Shown here: positions 11,430-22,562 of the stretch, in pieces | How positions within the stretch are numbered: position 1 is the stretch's first letter | Layout of the letters: each line of letters begins with the position of its first letter | Assembly (NCBI RefSeq): GCF_947507565.1 | Contig: NC_089184.1 | Coordinates: forward strand, 2,232,001-2,296,000 | DNA length: 64,000 nt | DNA from: Oscarella lobularis | Lineage: Eukaryota; Porifera; Homoscleromorpha; Homosclerophorida; Oscarellidae | Direction: 5' to 3' | Notes under the pieces: model-generated | Database searches by the model: none | What the model was told of the DNA's origin: nothing | Seen by the model: only the letters and a program-made list of their open reading frames with translations | Program-made: the position numbers and the translations under genes

Positions 11430-12239
11430 CAAAACGACAATGACGACGGGGACAATTGTGACGGTGACGAAATCAACGATGATGATGGAGAAAACGACAT
11501 AGAAAGCGACTTGTATGAGACAATGAGCCAAGCGGGCTTCGAATTCGCTGAACAAGTGTCGACTATTCGACAAACGGCTCTGGCTGCATCTAAGAAAGCT
11601 TCCGAGACAATGAAGTCCTTTCATCGTTCTTCACATCCTTCAACGCAATACGAGATTGGTGACGAAGTCATAGTTCGCTTTCCGGAGAAGCGTTGTCGCG
11701 GAAAGAAATGGAATACCCGCACCTCTACTACGCATACTGCTGGCGTAGTTGTCGACGAGAACATTGAAAACGAAAGGTACTGCGTCGAGTACAATGACAG
11801 CAAAGGGGCTATGCATCGCAAATGGTTCAGCGTCAGAGACATTACGTCAACAACACTGGCACAGGAGAAAACACGCAGAAAAAGACTCCAGTCGAGGACC
11901 GTTGTAAATCAGTCGCCGAAACGCAGACAACAATCGTCGAAGAGAAAAAGAGTTGGATCGCGACAAACCGGAAGTGACTGGGCGCAGATGATGTCCGGGG
12001 TCTCCGTCAGCCAATTCCAACCGGATTTTTTCACAAAAAGTACACGACTGCCACGTTCACAAAGGCCAAGTGACAGCCATAATTTAGAAGAGCGATTGAA
12101 GCGTTTGGGTCTGCGGTCCAAAGACGTCGGAGGTGGCGGTAACTGTTTTTCAAGCCTGGCGCATCAATATTTTTGAGATGCAAAGAAACATCAGATGGTC
12201 AGGGACATTATTGCCGAGTTTATATCCAACAACCCTCAC
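10202..12239 (+). CDS. Signal-peptide-like exon + rve integrase core + OTU-like start (Ginger-like transposase)
   Basis: Exon 1 (10202-10282) encodes MDAPMRVALIFALSLLLFAD, a classic signal-peptide shape. A 49-bp GT-AG intron (10283-10331) joins in phase to exon 2. Exon 2 has an N-terminal conserved region (FSCIPDEIYD), then an rve-type integrase core: QIDLVDYS (D), IIQCDNGGEF (D), SPYHPQSQGKIERSHG (E). An Asp run coded by a GAC repeat at 11395-11430 follows, then a chromatin-reader-like segment and KKR-rich linkers. Near 12130 GGGGNCFSSLAHQ matches the catalytic-Cys start of an OTU cysteine protease. An in-frame TGA at 12174 interrupts it and the frame then runs into the N gap. I recall proteases being reported on Ginger-type elements, but could not check this. 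Confidence 0.75.
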
Positions 12240-12439
12240 NNNNNNNNNNNNNNNNNNNNNNNNNNNNNNNNNNNNNNNNNNNNNNNNNNNNNNNNNNNNN
12301 NNNNNNNNNNNNNNNNNNNNNNNNNNNNNNNNNNNNNNNNNNNNNNNNNNNNNNNNNNNNNNNNNNNNNNNNNNNNNNNNNNNNNNNNNNNNNNNNNNNN
12401 NNNNNNNNNNNNNNNNNNNNNNNNNNNNNNNNNNNNNNN
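12240..12439. other. Assembly gap (200 N)
   Basis: Exactly 200 unknown bases. The gap removes most of the OTU domain that begins before it. Confidence 0.99.
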
Positions 12440-12553
12440 CTTTTGAATTGCAGATAAACCAGTAGCATTTACGAAGACAAAAAGATTTTCTGCGTACCGT
12501 AGTTCAGTGCCTTAGCCGTAGTGCGCCCGTCTGTGTATTTTCCGGGTACTTCC

Positions 12554-13495
12554 ATGGCTTCCGATCCGTCTGAACCTAGCTGCAAGAGACAAAAGCTGCA
12601 CCAGACGCGCCTTGCCTTTCTTCGAATTGACACGGACAGCTTACAAGAGTCACAACGCAACAGTCATGGTTATCAATAGAATGGTGTCAGGCAGCGTTAG
12701 GCAGGCTGACACAGAAAGTCTGATGTATTTTATTCGTCATCGAAAGCCGTCTCCTTCCTGCCCGCTACCATCCAAAATATGCAAGGACAAACGAAGAAGT
12801 GTATGAGCTACTACTCGCCATCTTACCCTGCGTACTTTGACAAATTTCCATTTTCTGGATTTTCTTTACATTGTCAAGGCATTTTCTGCTGGCCTTGTGT
12901 TCTTTTTCCAGTAGAGCCTGAAGTATCTAGCGCCCCGCGGGCTGAGACACTGATTCGAAAGCATCTAACAGACTGGAAAAACGGCAAAGAGCATCTTCGG
13001 TATCATGCAGGACTGCACTACCATCTTTCTGCTAAAGCAAAGATGACAGAGTTCCTTCGATTGTACAAAAAGCCTAGCGGAAGGGTTGGCCAAATCTTAT
13101 CCTGCGAGTCCCAGAGGACGGTTGCAAGGAATCGCCATGTTATAATTTCCGTTTTGAAAGTATTGGAAGTATGCGGCCGTGAAGGCATTGCTCTCCGCGG
13201 CAATCGCGACGACTCTATTCTCTTGCTAAAAGCAAAGGCAAGTTTCATGCTCTCCTTCGCTTTCGCATGGAAACCGATGACCTGTTAGCCAATCACCTTG
13301 AAAAATGTCCAAGAAATGCATCTATGATCTCTAAAACGGTTCAGAATGATTTGTTATTGCACATGCGAAACTTCATTATTCAACATTTTGGAAAAGCCAT
13401 AGCAAATAGCTCATTTCTATCTGTTCTGGCAGATGCAATTTCTGACGTCAGCAACAAAGAACAACTTGAAATAGGGTTCGTGCACCTTTCGGCCA
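12554..13495 (+). pseudogene. hAT-like transposase relic (DUF4371 / THAP12-like type)
   Basis: The ATG at 12554 starts MASDPSEPSCKRQK, a basic N-terminus usual in this family. After frame changes near 12665-12780 a zinc-finger-like block follows (FHCQGIFCWPCVLFPVE-like, ~12860-12915). Then come a DWKNGKEHLRYH segment and a region equivalent to the start of DUF4371 (ANHLEKCPRNASMISKT, then FLSVLADAISDVSNKEQL). The LADAISDVSNKEQ stretch corresponds to the place of the first catalytic Asp. The frame dissolves at ~13495 into a simple-sequence array, so the C-terminal two thirds are gone. Confidence 0.7.
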
Positions 13496-13504
13496 TTCTA
13501 TATT

Positions 13505-13690
13505 TCGTATTTCGTATTCTGTATTTCGTATTTCTTACTTGTATTTCTTGTTTCGTATTCTATAATTCGTAATTCGTATTCTATAATTCGTATTTCTTAC
13601 TTGTATTTCCTGTTTCGTATTCTATAATTCGTATTTCGTATTCTATAATTCATTTTTCTTACTTGTATTTCCTGTTTTGTATTCTGCATG
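13505..13690. repeat. Tandem array of cgtattctataattcgtatttc-like units
   Basis: About 185 bp of degenerate tandem repeats built on ttcgtattctataattcg. It truncates the hAT relic directly upstream. Confidence 0.85.
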
Positions 13691-13874
13691 TCGGTAGCAG
13701 CCTGTTTGTTGCAATATTGTTATTTTCGGTATGATGCAAAGGCATGATGATTCATCTCAAAACCTGTACATTCAATAACCCATTTGGAGTTTGAAAAGTT
13801 TTAAACAATTTATTTAATTAGTCGCCTTTGATTTTCAGTGCCTTTATTTCGTATAACATGTTCTTTACGTCTGT

Positions 13875-14104
13875 AACCTATACTGCAACGCAAGCAGGTT
13901 TTTTCAAGCCATTCCAAAACAAGATTACTGCAACGCAAGCAGTAATCTAGTCTATTTGTCTCGAAAGGTAGATTATTACTGCAACGCAAGCAGTAATAAT
14001 TTCTAATATCTTCAATTAAATGTCAGTGCTATTACTGCAACGCAAGCAGTAATACCACTGTTTGTTAACCTACAAAGTTTACTGATTTCCTGCAACAAAG
14101 CAGG
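13875..14104. repeat. Array of five spaced hairpins with a constant loop
   Basis: Five stem-loops are centred at about 13890, 13935, 13986, 14042 and 14096 (spacing 45-56 bp). Units 1-4 share the loop AACGCAA and an inner stem ACTGC/GCAG(T). Unit 2 has a perfect 10-bp stem (13922-13931 with 13939-13948), unit 3 a perfect 11-bp stem (13972-13982 with 13990-14000), unit 4 a 9-bp stem (14030-14038 with 14046-14054). Unit 5 is shorter (CCTGC/GCAGG, loop AACAAA). The outer stem bases differ between units yet stay paired. Spacers are unrelated AT-rich sequence of ~22-35 bp. Function unknown. Confidence 0.85.
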
Positions 14105-14116
14105 CAGCAATTAAAG

Positions 14117-15011
14117 TCAGTGGTCAACCTGTCCGGCGCTGTAATGGCTCAATTGGGAAAGGACGTCTTCAACGCCACGCAGTTGGAAGGTTTTTGGTTT
14201 TGCTCCTTCCGAGCGGCAGTTGGGACAATTCTTTTCATTTTCTTCATCATCTTCATACCAAGCTGCCACACAGGCGTTACATCCAACAATTGATTGACAG
14301 CATGAAGCAATCATAGGTGTTGAAAGAAGTGGTTTTTGAAGACAGATTTTGCAAGAAATATTCCTGAAGGACCGTTTGAAAAGATGCAGGGAGGACAAAA
14401 CTCTGGGCAAGCTTTCTATCCATCTCTTCGACTTTGCTTTCGATGTTTTTCAAAATTAGCGCATCAGACGTCGATGACGTAGTTCCTGTCATTTTCTTTG
14501 CTTTTGGAGGATTGAATAATTCCTTGCCTTCGTCATATTCTTCAGTATCGCTTGATGATATTGTCACTGCAGACGGAATATCACTTTCAGGAACTGCGTA
14601 CACATGTCTTGCTGGTTGATCCCAGAATCCAAGACCTAAACATAACGTTATTAAAAGATTATGAGTGACAGTATCAGTTAGACTTATGCTTTACCGCGCG
14701 TCCCCGGCATATCATTGATTTGCATACCGTCCGGACTAACATGATTTCAAGGTTTCCTTTCGAAGTTGATTAGAAACTGCTTCGCGAACATAAGGCATAT
14801 TTGCTCTTTTCTCGTTAATTGTTACCCAAAGTTGATTTCCAGTTTTCTTCACATTACCGCGTTTGATTCTTCCCTCAAAAATTCGAATTCGTCGACCTTC
14901 AATAACTTTCTCTTTTCCTCGCTTTGACGTCCACGTTCGTTTGCCCGCTGATCTTTCTCCGGGAAATTCTCCGTAGGCAGAAGACGAAGAGTCGTAGCTA
15001 GAAGTAGACAT
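14117..15011 (-). pseudogene. RING-finger protein with conserved N-terminal region, two frameshifts
   Basis: From ATG at 15011 the protein has a Ser-rich start, a basic segment and INEKRANMPYVREAVSNQ. A one-base shift near 14762 leads to SPDGMQINDMPGTRG, which splices through a GT-AG intron (about 14635-14697) into LGFWDQPARHVYAVPE. An acidic linker and a coiled stretch (LKNIESKVEEMDRKLAQ) follow. After a second shift (~14420) comes a RING variant: C-K-I-C near 14355, then CC-x4-GC-x2-C, then CPNCR. RING fingers usually recruit ubiquitin-conjugating enzymes. The order (N-terminal region, linker, C-terminal RING) matches a multi-copy invertebrate family as I remember it. The shifts could be real decay or assembly indels. 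Confidence 0.6.
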
Positions 15012-15496
15012 TCCGTCAGTCGTAGAATAGGCGCAAGAACCGGAAAATGGAGTAGTGGCAGCGTAAACACTTTGCCTTGACGTCGATGGCGGAGATGCAA
15101 ACGTAGCGCCGTCTTCTTCCTACGTAGAGTCGTGAGTTCCCAGGAAACGAATCCGAATTGAAGTTTCCGAATGAGTCGAGAAATTGTACTCGGCCAGTCG
15201 CATCATCGACGACGTCGACGGTCAGCTCGGTGATCTAGAACAAAATGCGCAAGTCAGCAACGCAATGCGTGAGTCGGCTAGCACAAAAAGCCGTACGCTG
15301 AAAAGAGTCGCCAAACGAGAAGCCGTAATTTGAGTGGGAAGAAGCCTCAGCTCCTTTCTACCCCTGGAGACTGTGAGTTTTTCTTCCATAGCTGATGAAA
15401 CGTTGATTCGAGCATGCGAAAAAACGTTGGAATGAAACCGCATGGGAATGGAACATGCGCGTGACGATGTCTGCCTCACGTGAACTGACCTGAGAA
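15012..15496. other. No gene recognised between RING gene and integrase relic
   Basis: Minus-strand frames at 15222-15479 are open for 85 codons but match nothing I know. It could be a 5' exon of the RING gene; there is no support beyond position. Confidence 0.3.
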
Positions 15497-16738
15497 ATGA
15501 ACGAACTGAATCCAGCTGTTATAGAAGGCATGGTCCAAGAGGGACTAACCCACGAAGAGATCAGCAGTCGCCTGACTGCAAACTTGGGCCAAAAACGCGG
15601 CTTTAGTTTATGAAAGAAGCGTTCGCCGCTTTTGCGAGCGAAACTGCATTTCGTCGAGAAGTTGTGTAAGCGAAGTGAAGCTAACTCGAATGGTATATAA
15701 AGCCGTTCAAGAGGTAGAAAGAATTTTGTCTAAGCAGTCAGGTGACTTATGTTCTATTTTATTTACAGGTTGGGCCTACTTATGATGGCCGAAAAACAAT
15801 AAAGGGTTATTTGCTCAAGAGGCTTTCGAGTCAGCTCCAGAAGAATTCCCGACTGGTTATCACCGACTTCGTCAGACTAGAACTGCTCGGCAGACAAACC
15901 CAATTCCATACACGGCAGAGTATCTTGGCCATAAGTTGCATGCCGACCAGAACGAAAAACTTGTTATGTATGGCGTTACTCACTACGCTGCTGTTGACGG
16001 ATATTCTGGAATGATTGTCTCGCTAATAACAATGTCCATAAAGAATTCAATAACCATTTATGAATCGCTTTTTCAGTATGCTAAAGCTAACCTATTTTTT
16101 AAACAATGTTTCCATAACTTCATTGTAGACCTATTCTTTGGAACATTGGCATCTGGGATACTATTCGAGTTGATCAAGGCCTTGAGACCTCTCTTCCACT
16201 TCACGTACAAGACATGCTCAGTGATTTTCGGACAAACGCTCAACGCAGTTCTTTTGTATAATCACGTCCACAAATGTAATTTCACGGCAATTCTATTTTA
16301 GCATATGGCAGCAGTTTTTTGTAGAATCACATTGTAGAACGAATCTGGGTTGAAGTGAACGGTAAAGTCAACTATCCAATCCAATAAAGTTGGCTCTCAA
16401 TGAAACGAGTGATGCGGACGAAATCGACATGGTGAATCCTGTACACATGTACGCAGTTTCGGAAGTATTAAAGAAAGTTGCTGCGCACGGCTGTCAAGCC
16501 ATGGCATCTTCATTGAACTACCATACAATTCCTGGTCAGTATCCAATCATTTTTATGTTACACTTGTAATTCAATAGCTACAGGAAAAGGATTTTCCAAT
16601 GAACTTGCTTTATCCAACACACTGGAATCGACTGTCGAAGAAGCGGTTACCGATTTTGAAAGCCAAGGAGGCACCTTGACCCGTCAAAGCACTTTTGGTC
16701 ACACGATCCCTTGGAGCAGTATCCCGAACGACATTTGA
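15497..16738 (+). pseudogene. rve integrase-core protein relic (multi-exon)
   Basis: Exon 1 starts at ATG 15497 with EGMVQEGLTHEEISSRL, a helix-turn-helix-like signature of a widespread integrase-core family. After an intron, GPTYDGRKTIKGYLLKR leads to the core. Around 15935 HADQNEKLVMYGVTHYA keeps the first catalytic Asp region, and DGYSGMIVSLITM follows. The second Asp region is lost. Near 16335 VERIWVEVNGKVNYPI retains the third acidic residue (E). A last exon after a short intron gives GKGFSNELALSNTLES and FESQGGTLTRQSTFGH, ending at TGA 16736-16738. Multiple frame changes and a missing catalytic residue mark it as dead. Confidence 0.7.
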
Positions 16739-17399
16739 GAAGAGGGTTTTTTAACAGCGATTTCCTTCAGTTAAAGTAATGCATTTATTGCTCTGTTGTC
16801 AACGGTCACTCTTCCGCGTTTAAAGCTGCTATAAAATTCTATATCACTTTGACTAACGCCTTATGAAGGAGAAATGTGCCGCAAGTTTTTCACAATAAAG
16901 CAAATATGAATAGCTATGTACTTAGTACGAAACAGGAAAAACAGTGAATATTTTAAAATACAAGACTGTCACCCGCGTCCTATGGCTGCTGAAGCTGATT
17001 GTAGCCCCAACGTTTTCGGCGACGGTGTTGGTACGCGGCTAAAACTAAAACTCCGTGAATAAGCTGTTAGACGCTACCTGGTATTTGCTGAGAAACAAGT
17101 GACAATCCGGAGAAGAAAACACGGAGATCGTACACGATCCAGACAAAGCTTTCAACTCTTGCCAAATTAGGCGAGTTTGGTGGAAACAAGTCCAAAACGG
17201 CAAAAGTTTGAGGCGTACCAAGGCAGTGTCTCCAAGAATGGGTAAAGGAGAAAGAAAAGCTCCACGAAGCAAGAACAGAAAAGCAAATAGCAGTGAGAAA
17301 ACGCCGTCACGTCAAGAGAAGCCAAGACGTATCTGAAAAGCGTGGAAAATTTCCTGAATTAGAACGTCGTCTTGTTTTTCATTGAAGTTAACTGTTTGT
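16739..17399. other. No gene recognised
   Basis: Short open frames only; no family recognised between the integrase relic and the HECT relic. Confidence 0.4.
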
Positions 17400-18200
17400 G
17401 TGATAAAGCAACAACAGACGAAGAGCTGCGAATAGCTCTGTCATCTGACGAATCTAGCTAGTGATGTCTTTGCTGAATCGGGAAACATGCGGTCCTTAGC
17501 TGACACTGGCATTGCTGCAAAGAGAAAATCCTTCGCAGTGCAGTTCTGCAGTTTTCGGTGTTAAAAATTAAAGCTGAGCTTGACCAGTTTAGGGAAGGAC
17601 TCCAGCTCTTCGGTAGGTGACTTTTGGTCAACAATGCCTACTTAATACTATGTGAAGGATTTTTGGAATTCATTGAATGTCACCCCGATGAAATGTTCTC
17701 TTTTTTCTGTTTCTCAAAGGAAGAAGAATTGACCGCTGGTAAGCAGCAGTTTTGTAAGTAGCTGTGATTTATAACTGCTACTGCATTAGCTAAACTGAGA
17801 AGTATGATTGATGTCAAATACACCACGTGTGCACAAGACTAGGGCATAAGAGAAAAAGAAGAAGCTTTTATGAATTTCTTCGACTTATTAGAAGACATTG
17901 GAGGTGGAGATACTGCGATGATTCATCGTAATTGTCTAGCACATTTTTTGAAATAGGAGGAAAAGTTCAGAATACCACCATTGGTGACGTCTTTGCCTTT
18001 TTCACAGGGGCTAAGCGCATTCCGGTTCGAGGTCTGACAGATCTACCCACTATGTTCTTCAGTTCCTCGGCCATTTACCCCACCGCACATACGTGCATGA
18101 TGTGACAATCATAATTCCAACGAAATACGACACCTACGAAAAATTCAGAGAGAAAATGGTATTTGCTTTCGTCAATCACGGTGGGTTTGGGGAGTCGTAA
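17400..18200 (+). pseudogene. HECT-type E3 ligase C-terminal relic (G2E3-like), copy 2
   Basis: Exon-like blocks carry VLKIKAELDQFREGLQLFG (~17560-17615) and EFIECHPDEMFSFF (~17665). Next come KLRSMIDVK, then EAFMNFFDLLEDIGGGD (~17870). The last block has GDVFAFFTGAKRIPV and IYPTAHTC (~18085), the HECT catalytic-Cys position. A one-base shift precedes IPTKYDTYEKFREKM and VNHGGFGES, ending at TAA 18198. Short introns (gtaagcag...tag) are visible between blocks. Layout and motifs parallel the copy at 2.0-2.6 kb. A TGA follows the Cys in the current frame, so it is not functional as it stands. Confidence 0.7.
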
Positions 18201-18639
18201 AAACGAACGTGAAAAAAACACTGGTTGACGTACGTGTGTTCATTTTCATTTTGGTACTGTCCCGTCTTTCAATTACGGTAATTGTGGCAATAGTGCTGGT
18301 ACATTTGATTCATTGTCGTTATCGGTTATTTGATTTTTTGATCGTACATTTGATTAATCGTTGTGATTGGTAATTTGATTTTTACGATCGTTCAATTAAA
18401 AGCCAAAGTTTTTCATTTCAAGGCTATACGTTTCACTAGGGCCAAACGTTTGCGCAGAATGTCCAAAGTTTTAATCCAGGAAATAGGGAAGAGAAAAGAG
18501 GTAAGATAAACGCTCGGAAAGTACGCCACGTAGAGTGTCGGTGCCATTGTTTGACATTCAGAACTCACATGTGAAGAAAATGTAAAATGGTCCAAAACCT
18601 AACGCAATAATAGTTACACTAAAGTTGAGTTGAGCGTAA

Positions 18640-18772
18640 ACTTTGACCCAGTGGTGACCTGACACTACAGTAGATCAAAAGGTTGACCTCACCCAATAGT
18701 TGACCCAATAGTTGACCTCACCAAAAAAGTTGACCCAATAGTTGACTTCACCCAAAAGATGGACTTTTGAAA
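18640..18772 (+). repeat. Tandem repeat with gttgacc(c/t)... units
   Basis: Six or seven copies of gttgac(c/t)(t)cacccaatag-like units of 16-34 bp in a row. Degenerate minisatellite. Confidence 0.7.
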
Positions 18773-19930
18773 CGCCTGACGCGCCATAACAAACTGCATC
18801 AGTTGTTAGACGTCGTAAGAAGTTTCGCTGAGAATCTCATTGGACAAATTGTCAGAGGCGTCTTTATAAAAAAATTGTCATTGTTGTAAAAATAATTGTG
18901 GGAGTGCGTTTACCTTCTTTTTGAACTGGAGGAAGACCAAAGTCAGTAAGATCGTTTGCAGAACAATGTCTTCCAAGCGAATGAGAGCTTCAGTGTACAT
19001 AGACTGTGTATACGTCAAGCCTGATTGTTCGGTGGACATGCGGCATCGATGAAGGACATCGTCGGTCATTGAGTCTTTGTGATTATTCCCTAATTGTACA
19101 GGATCACTGAGTTGACGGTTGGTCAGCAGTATGGCGAAATGGACACGAAGAGAGGAGGCGGAGGCGTGTATAGCAGCCTCTTCCATAGTGTGCATCGCCA
19201 TCAAGAAGGCCACGGCAGCGTCAGACTTCTCGAAAAGTGTTCTTTACTTCACCATTGTATCATGTACAAAAAAGTTGAGATATTTTCGGGTACCACTTCA
19301 ATTTTAAGGTAAAGATGTAAATTTATTAATTTTTCTTTTCTCCTATGTTTTTGGTTATTTCAAATTTTTCCTTAATTTGAATAAACATTCAGCTCGTGGA
19401 GTTGCGCTTATTTTCAAGTTGGGTGATACAGTATCAGTGTTTTCACCACATGGGCGTTTACTACGAAAAAAGTATGTACGAATACATAGTAAGCGCCCAC
19501 CCCCTTTTCTGAACGAAAGTTATACAAACGCCTATGGCCGTTTACTCAGTAGTTTACGGGTATCTTTATTGATTTTAAAATGTTTAGAAAGGACAATAGA
19601 CCTACTCTCGAATGTAACGTGAGACTTTCACCTTTTAACAACGATTTTTGGGTATCCGCACATTGATAAATTGGTTTTGTGTGCCTTCTTGCATTTCAGA
19701 AAAGCATTGTCATCGAACGTGCCGCTAAGAAATCGATTGGCTTTGCCAATACTGATAGATGTTTTGACACCCAATGGGTCGCTAGATTGGTTTAAAATGA
19801 ACATAAATTTATTTGTTTCTTTTATCATGTATCGAAGTGTCTAGTGTGCGTTGTAGATGGCCCTTTTGTTAACACATTATTCGAGGTTAACTTCGTAAGT
19901 AGATTTTACATTTGTGTTAAAGTTATATAC
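18773..19930. other. No gene recognised
   Basis: Only short frames. One minus-strand frame (18878-19213, 111 codons) is open but anonymous, and the plus frames overlapping it look like its shadows. Confidence 0.4.
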
Positions 19931-19947
19931 GTTATTTAGGAATTGTA

Positions 19948-20193
19948 TCAATTCAAACAGGCTATGACCCCAAAACAAAATAATTTAATCTGTTTACCCC
20001 ACCCAAAAAGACAAATGAATAGGGCACTCCTGAAAAAACGATTCCTCTCAATCTGCCATATAAATATAATCAAACGACGGTGCAAATTTGTTCCCACCGC
20101 GGTGCCATGACGCTGCCTATAAACAGTTGTATCGAAAACTAAGATATTCTGTGAAAGCACGAATTCCATTACCGCTCTACAGATCATCGCCAA
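19948..20193 (-). pseudogene. Penelope-like reverse transcriptase fragment
   Basis: The minus-strand peptide reads EFVLSQNILVFDTTVYRQRH then GTAVGTN, matching the Penelope-type RT block with the (G)TAMGTxxAP motif. The following A-P-x-x-A-N segment is scrambled, and the catalytic YxDD block does not follow. It is a short, dead piece of a retroelement. Confidence 0.6.
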
Positions 20194-20578
20194 TTCTACG
20201 TTATTGTTATGTATTATAATCTCTCCAACTGCAATTTCGATGCCTTTTTACGACCAAGATAATGGGCAGAAGATTTGCCTCTCTCTTCGATCAATCCGAT
20301 CTCCAGAATGTAATTTAGATGTCTAAAACTTTTAGTGGCATCAATAAATTAAGAATTTGATAACGTCGCAACTGGCAAAACAATCAAGGAAAAAGTACAT
20401 TCTAATTTATTATAAAGACTAAATTTCTTTTAAAAAATTGTTAGCAGACGCTGAAAAGTCTATCGAACAGCACGACCGTCATCACTCATCGCGTTGTGAT
20501 TGACAGTTCGGGCATTGCTTCTGTAGCGGTCAAAGTCAGAAACGTCGATGTGAATTCGGTGTTTGCGGATATAGTTCT

Positions 20579-21636
20579 TTGTACCCAAAGGAAGCAAAAT
20601 ATGACAACTACTCTGCTTTCCTGCAATTCATTGACGAATTGACCCTGTGCCCTGGATGCCCCGAGCCACACTTTGTAGAGATGTGTAAGGGATCGAAAGG
20701 AAAGTCCAGAGATGGCTCAGGTAAGGAGGTGGGCTACTTAGACAGTCACTCTCCTGTAGAGGTCTCTGGGCAAATCTTTGGAGAAACCGTGCGATCGTCG
20801 TCCTGTCAAATGATTGTGACGGAGTCGAGGTTGAAGCGCTGCAAAAGCTGTCGAGAATTCAGGCCTCTTCTTCGAGCTTCGTATTGGAAAAAACGCTTCG
20901 CCGTTTCCAAGGCAGCCCGTAGTGAATTTACGAGCAACTCTAAATTACGTACTCCTAACCGGACGAAAAAAATGAATTTGTTAGCTACTCAAAGGAAAGC
21001 CCACATGAAAAAAATTAGGATGCTTAAACAACGCATTCAGCTATCAACAGACAGGTGTGGTGTACGAGTTCAAGCGGAGCTCCACGATAAAATCATGACT
21101 GCAATACGGGAAAACGACGAGACAATCACGGCAGAATGTGGTACTGGAACTTTAGACGGCTCTTCTGGGAGCAGCAGAAAAACGCTGCCGCTTGCAAGTC
21201 GTCAAACGGGATGCGTTGGCACTCGTACATGATTAAATGGGCCTTGCAGTTAAAGATGCTCTCGTCTTCTTGCTATCACACGCTGCGTACTGCAGGTTTC
21301 ATCACAATGCCCTCAGAACGTACGCTCCGAGACTACACGCACTTCTTCAAAACCAAGCCTGGATTTTTTCGCGAACTAAACGATGTGCTTGTAAAAGAAG
21401 CTGAAAAGCACGGACTTACTGCAAGAGGAAACCACGTCTTTATTGTGTTCGATGAAATGAAAATAAAGGAAGACTTAGTGTACAGCAAGTATGATTCGGA
21501 CGTAGTTGGGTTTGTCGACCTTGGTGGTTTTGACAGCGACTTGAGAGAACTGGAACGTCGTTCTCTTGGCAAGGAAGTATTCACTGATGTAGCCACGCTT
21601 CATCCTTCAGTTGGTCGTATCTTTCGGAAGGTGTAG
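20579..21636 (+). pseudogene. P-element-superfamily transposase, 3' truncated
   Basis: The first frame (to ~21130) has FIDELTLCPGCPEPHFVEMC, DSHSPV and a Cys-rich RCKSCREFRPLLRA segment, followed by a coiled-coil-like basic stretch. After a one-base shift the second frame has RLFWEQQKNAAACKSSNGMR, then LPSERTLRDYTHFF and VFDEMKIKEDLVYSKYDSD with VGFVDLGG. The FDEM block fits the first catalytic Asp of the RNase-H-like fold in P-element/THAP9-type transposases. The frame ends after FTDVATLHPS, so the GTP-binding insertion and later catalytic residues are missing. A related fragment lies tail to tail at 21.9-22.4 kb. Confidence 0.7.
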
Positions 21637-21920
21637 AAACTACAGCGTCTGCTGTTACGTGCTCTAGAACACTGAGAAGCATCGACATCGCGAACGTAAC
21701 TACCCTGGGTCCCCGAAAATCACGTGATAACGGGGAGTTTCCAATCCCTCTCTTCTTCTATATCTATGATAGCATCTTCAAATTGAGGGCCTACTTGATT
21801 ATCATGGGATGCCATTTTATAACTCGACCGTCAGACAAACCTGAGGCCTTCTTTTGCTGATCCCAGAGAATCCGCCTAGAGTAAAATTTTTTGCAAAAAC
21901 TTTGTCATATTAATGCCTGC

Positions 21921-22417
21921 CTACTGAAACGATCCTGGAGGAAATTCCTCTTCTACGGACGACGTATTCTTCTCCACAATATCTACCAATTCGCTGTGCA
22001 GCTCTTCCTTGGCGCAGACGCCCTGTGAAGCTACCGATGACGTTATAGCAGATTCTAACCGCTTTATGCGCTGCTTTGACGTCTTTCTTTTAGCCAAGAG
22101 CTGCACGAGTTTTTTCACGAGCAGTGAGATGTCCAGCGACGAGTTTGGACGGGCCGAAGCCACTGCCGGTCTCTCACGGATTGCTCGACTGTGCTGCTTG
22201 TTCAATGTTTGCCTGTACAGTTGGCAGCTGTCGCAGCGATGTTCCTTAGTGACAAGCAGGGAGCAGCCAGCGCTCCGTATCGTTTTCTCGTAGGTGACGT
22301 CTTTGAAAGAAAACGGCGAGTGACGGTCTATTATGGCTACAGCACTGCCGTTCTTGCTCACGAAGTCTTCCTTCCGCACGTGGCGGATACGGAAATACCG
22401 CTCGTGCGCATTGCCTG
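21921..22417 (-). pseudogene. P-element-superfamily transposase N-terminal fragment
   Basis: Starting near 22417, after an acceptor-like tttcgcactgtacag, GNAHERYFRIRHVRKEDF leads to AIIDRHSPFSFKDVTYEKTI, then CSLLVTKEHRCDSCQLYRQ. These align with the same regions of the fragment at 20.6 kb (for example DSHSP and RCKSC). The frame stops at GSFQ, just before the FWEQQ motif. Both related fragments therefore lack the 3' part. They are diverged in sequence, so they are not a simple inverted duplication. Confidence 0.65.
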
Positions 22418-22562
22418 TACAGTGCGAAAAATCACATTACAAATTACCTACGTTTGTTAGACGAAATGTTAACCTGGGCAGATGTGCACGAATCCAAGGT
22501 GGAAATTATACCATTTGTTATCTCTCGTTTTTCAAGGGGAAACCGCGAACAAAGACTGTTGC

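Noticed and set aside
11256-11624. Antisense ORFs rich in Val or Ser opposite the integrase gene
   Set aside because: They are shadows of the GAC repeat coding the Asp run.
12133-12468. Open frames spanning the N gap
   Set aside because: The residues are unknown; openness across Ns is meaningless.
13875-14104. CRISPR array
   Set aside because: Repeats are perfect hairpins of changing stem length, spacers vary in length, no cas genes exist and the surrounding genes are eukaryotic and spliced.
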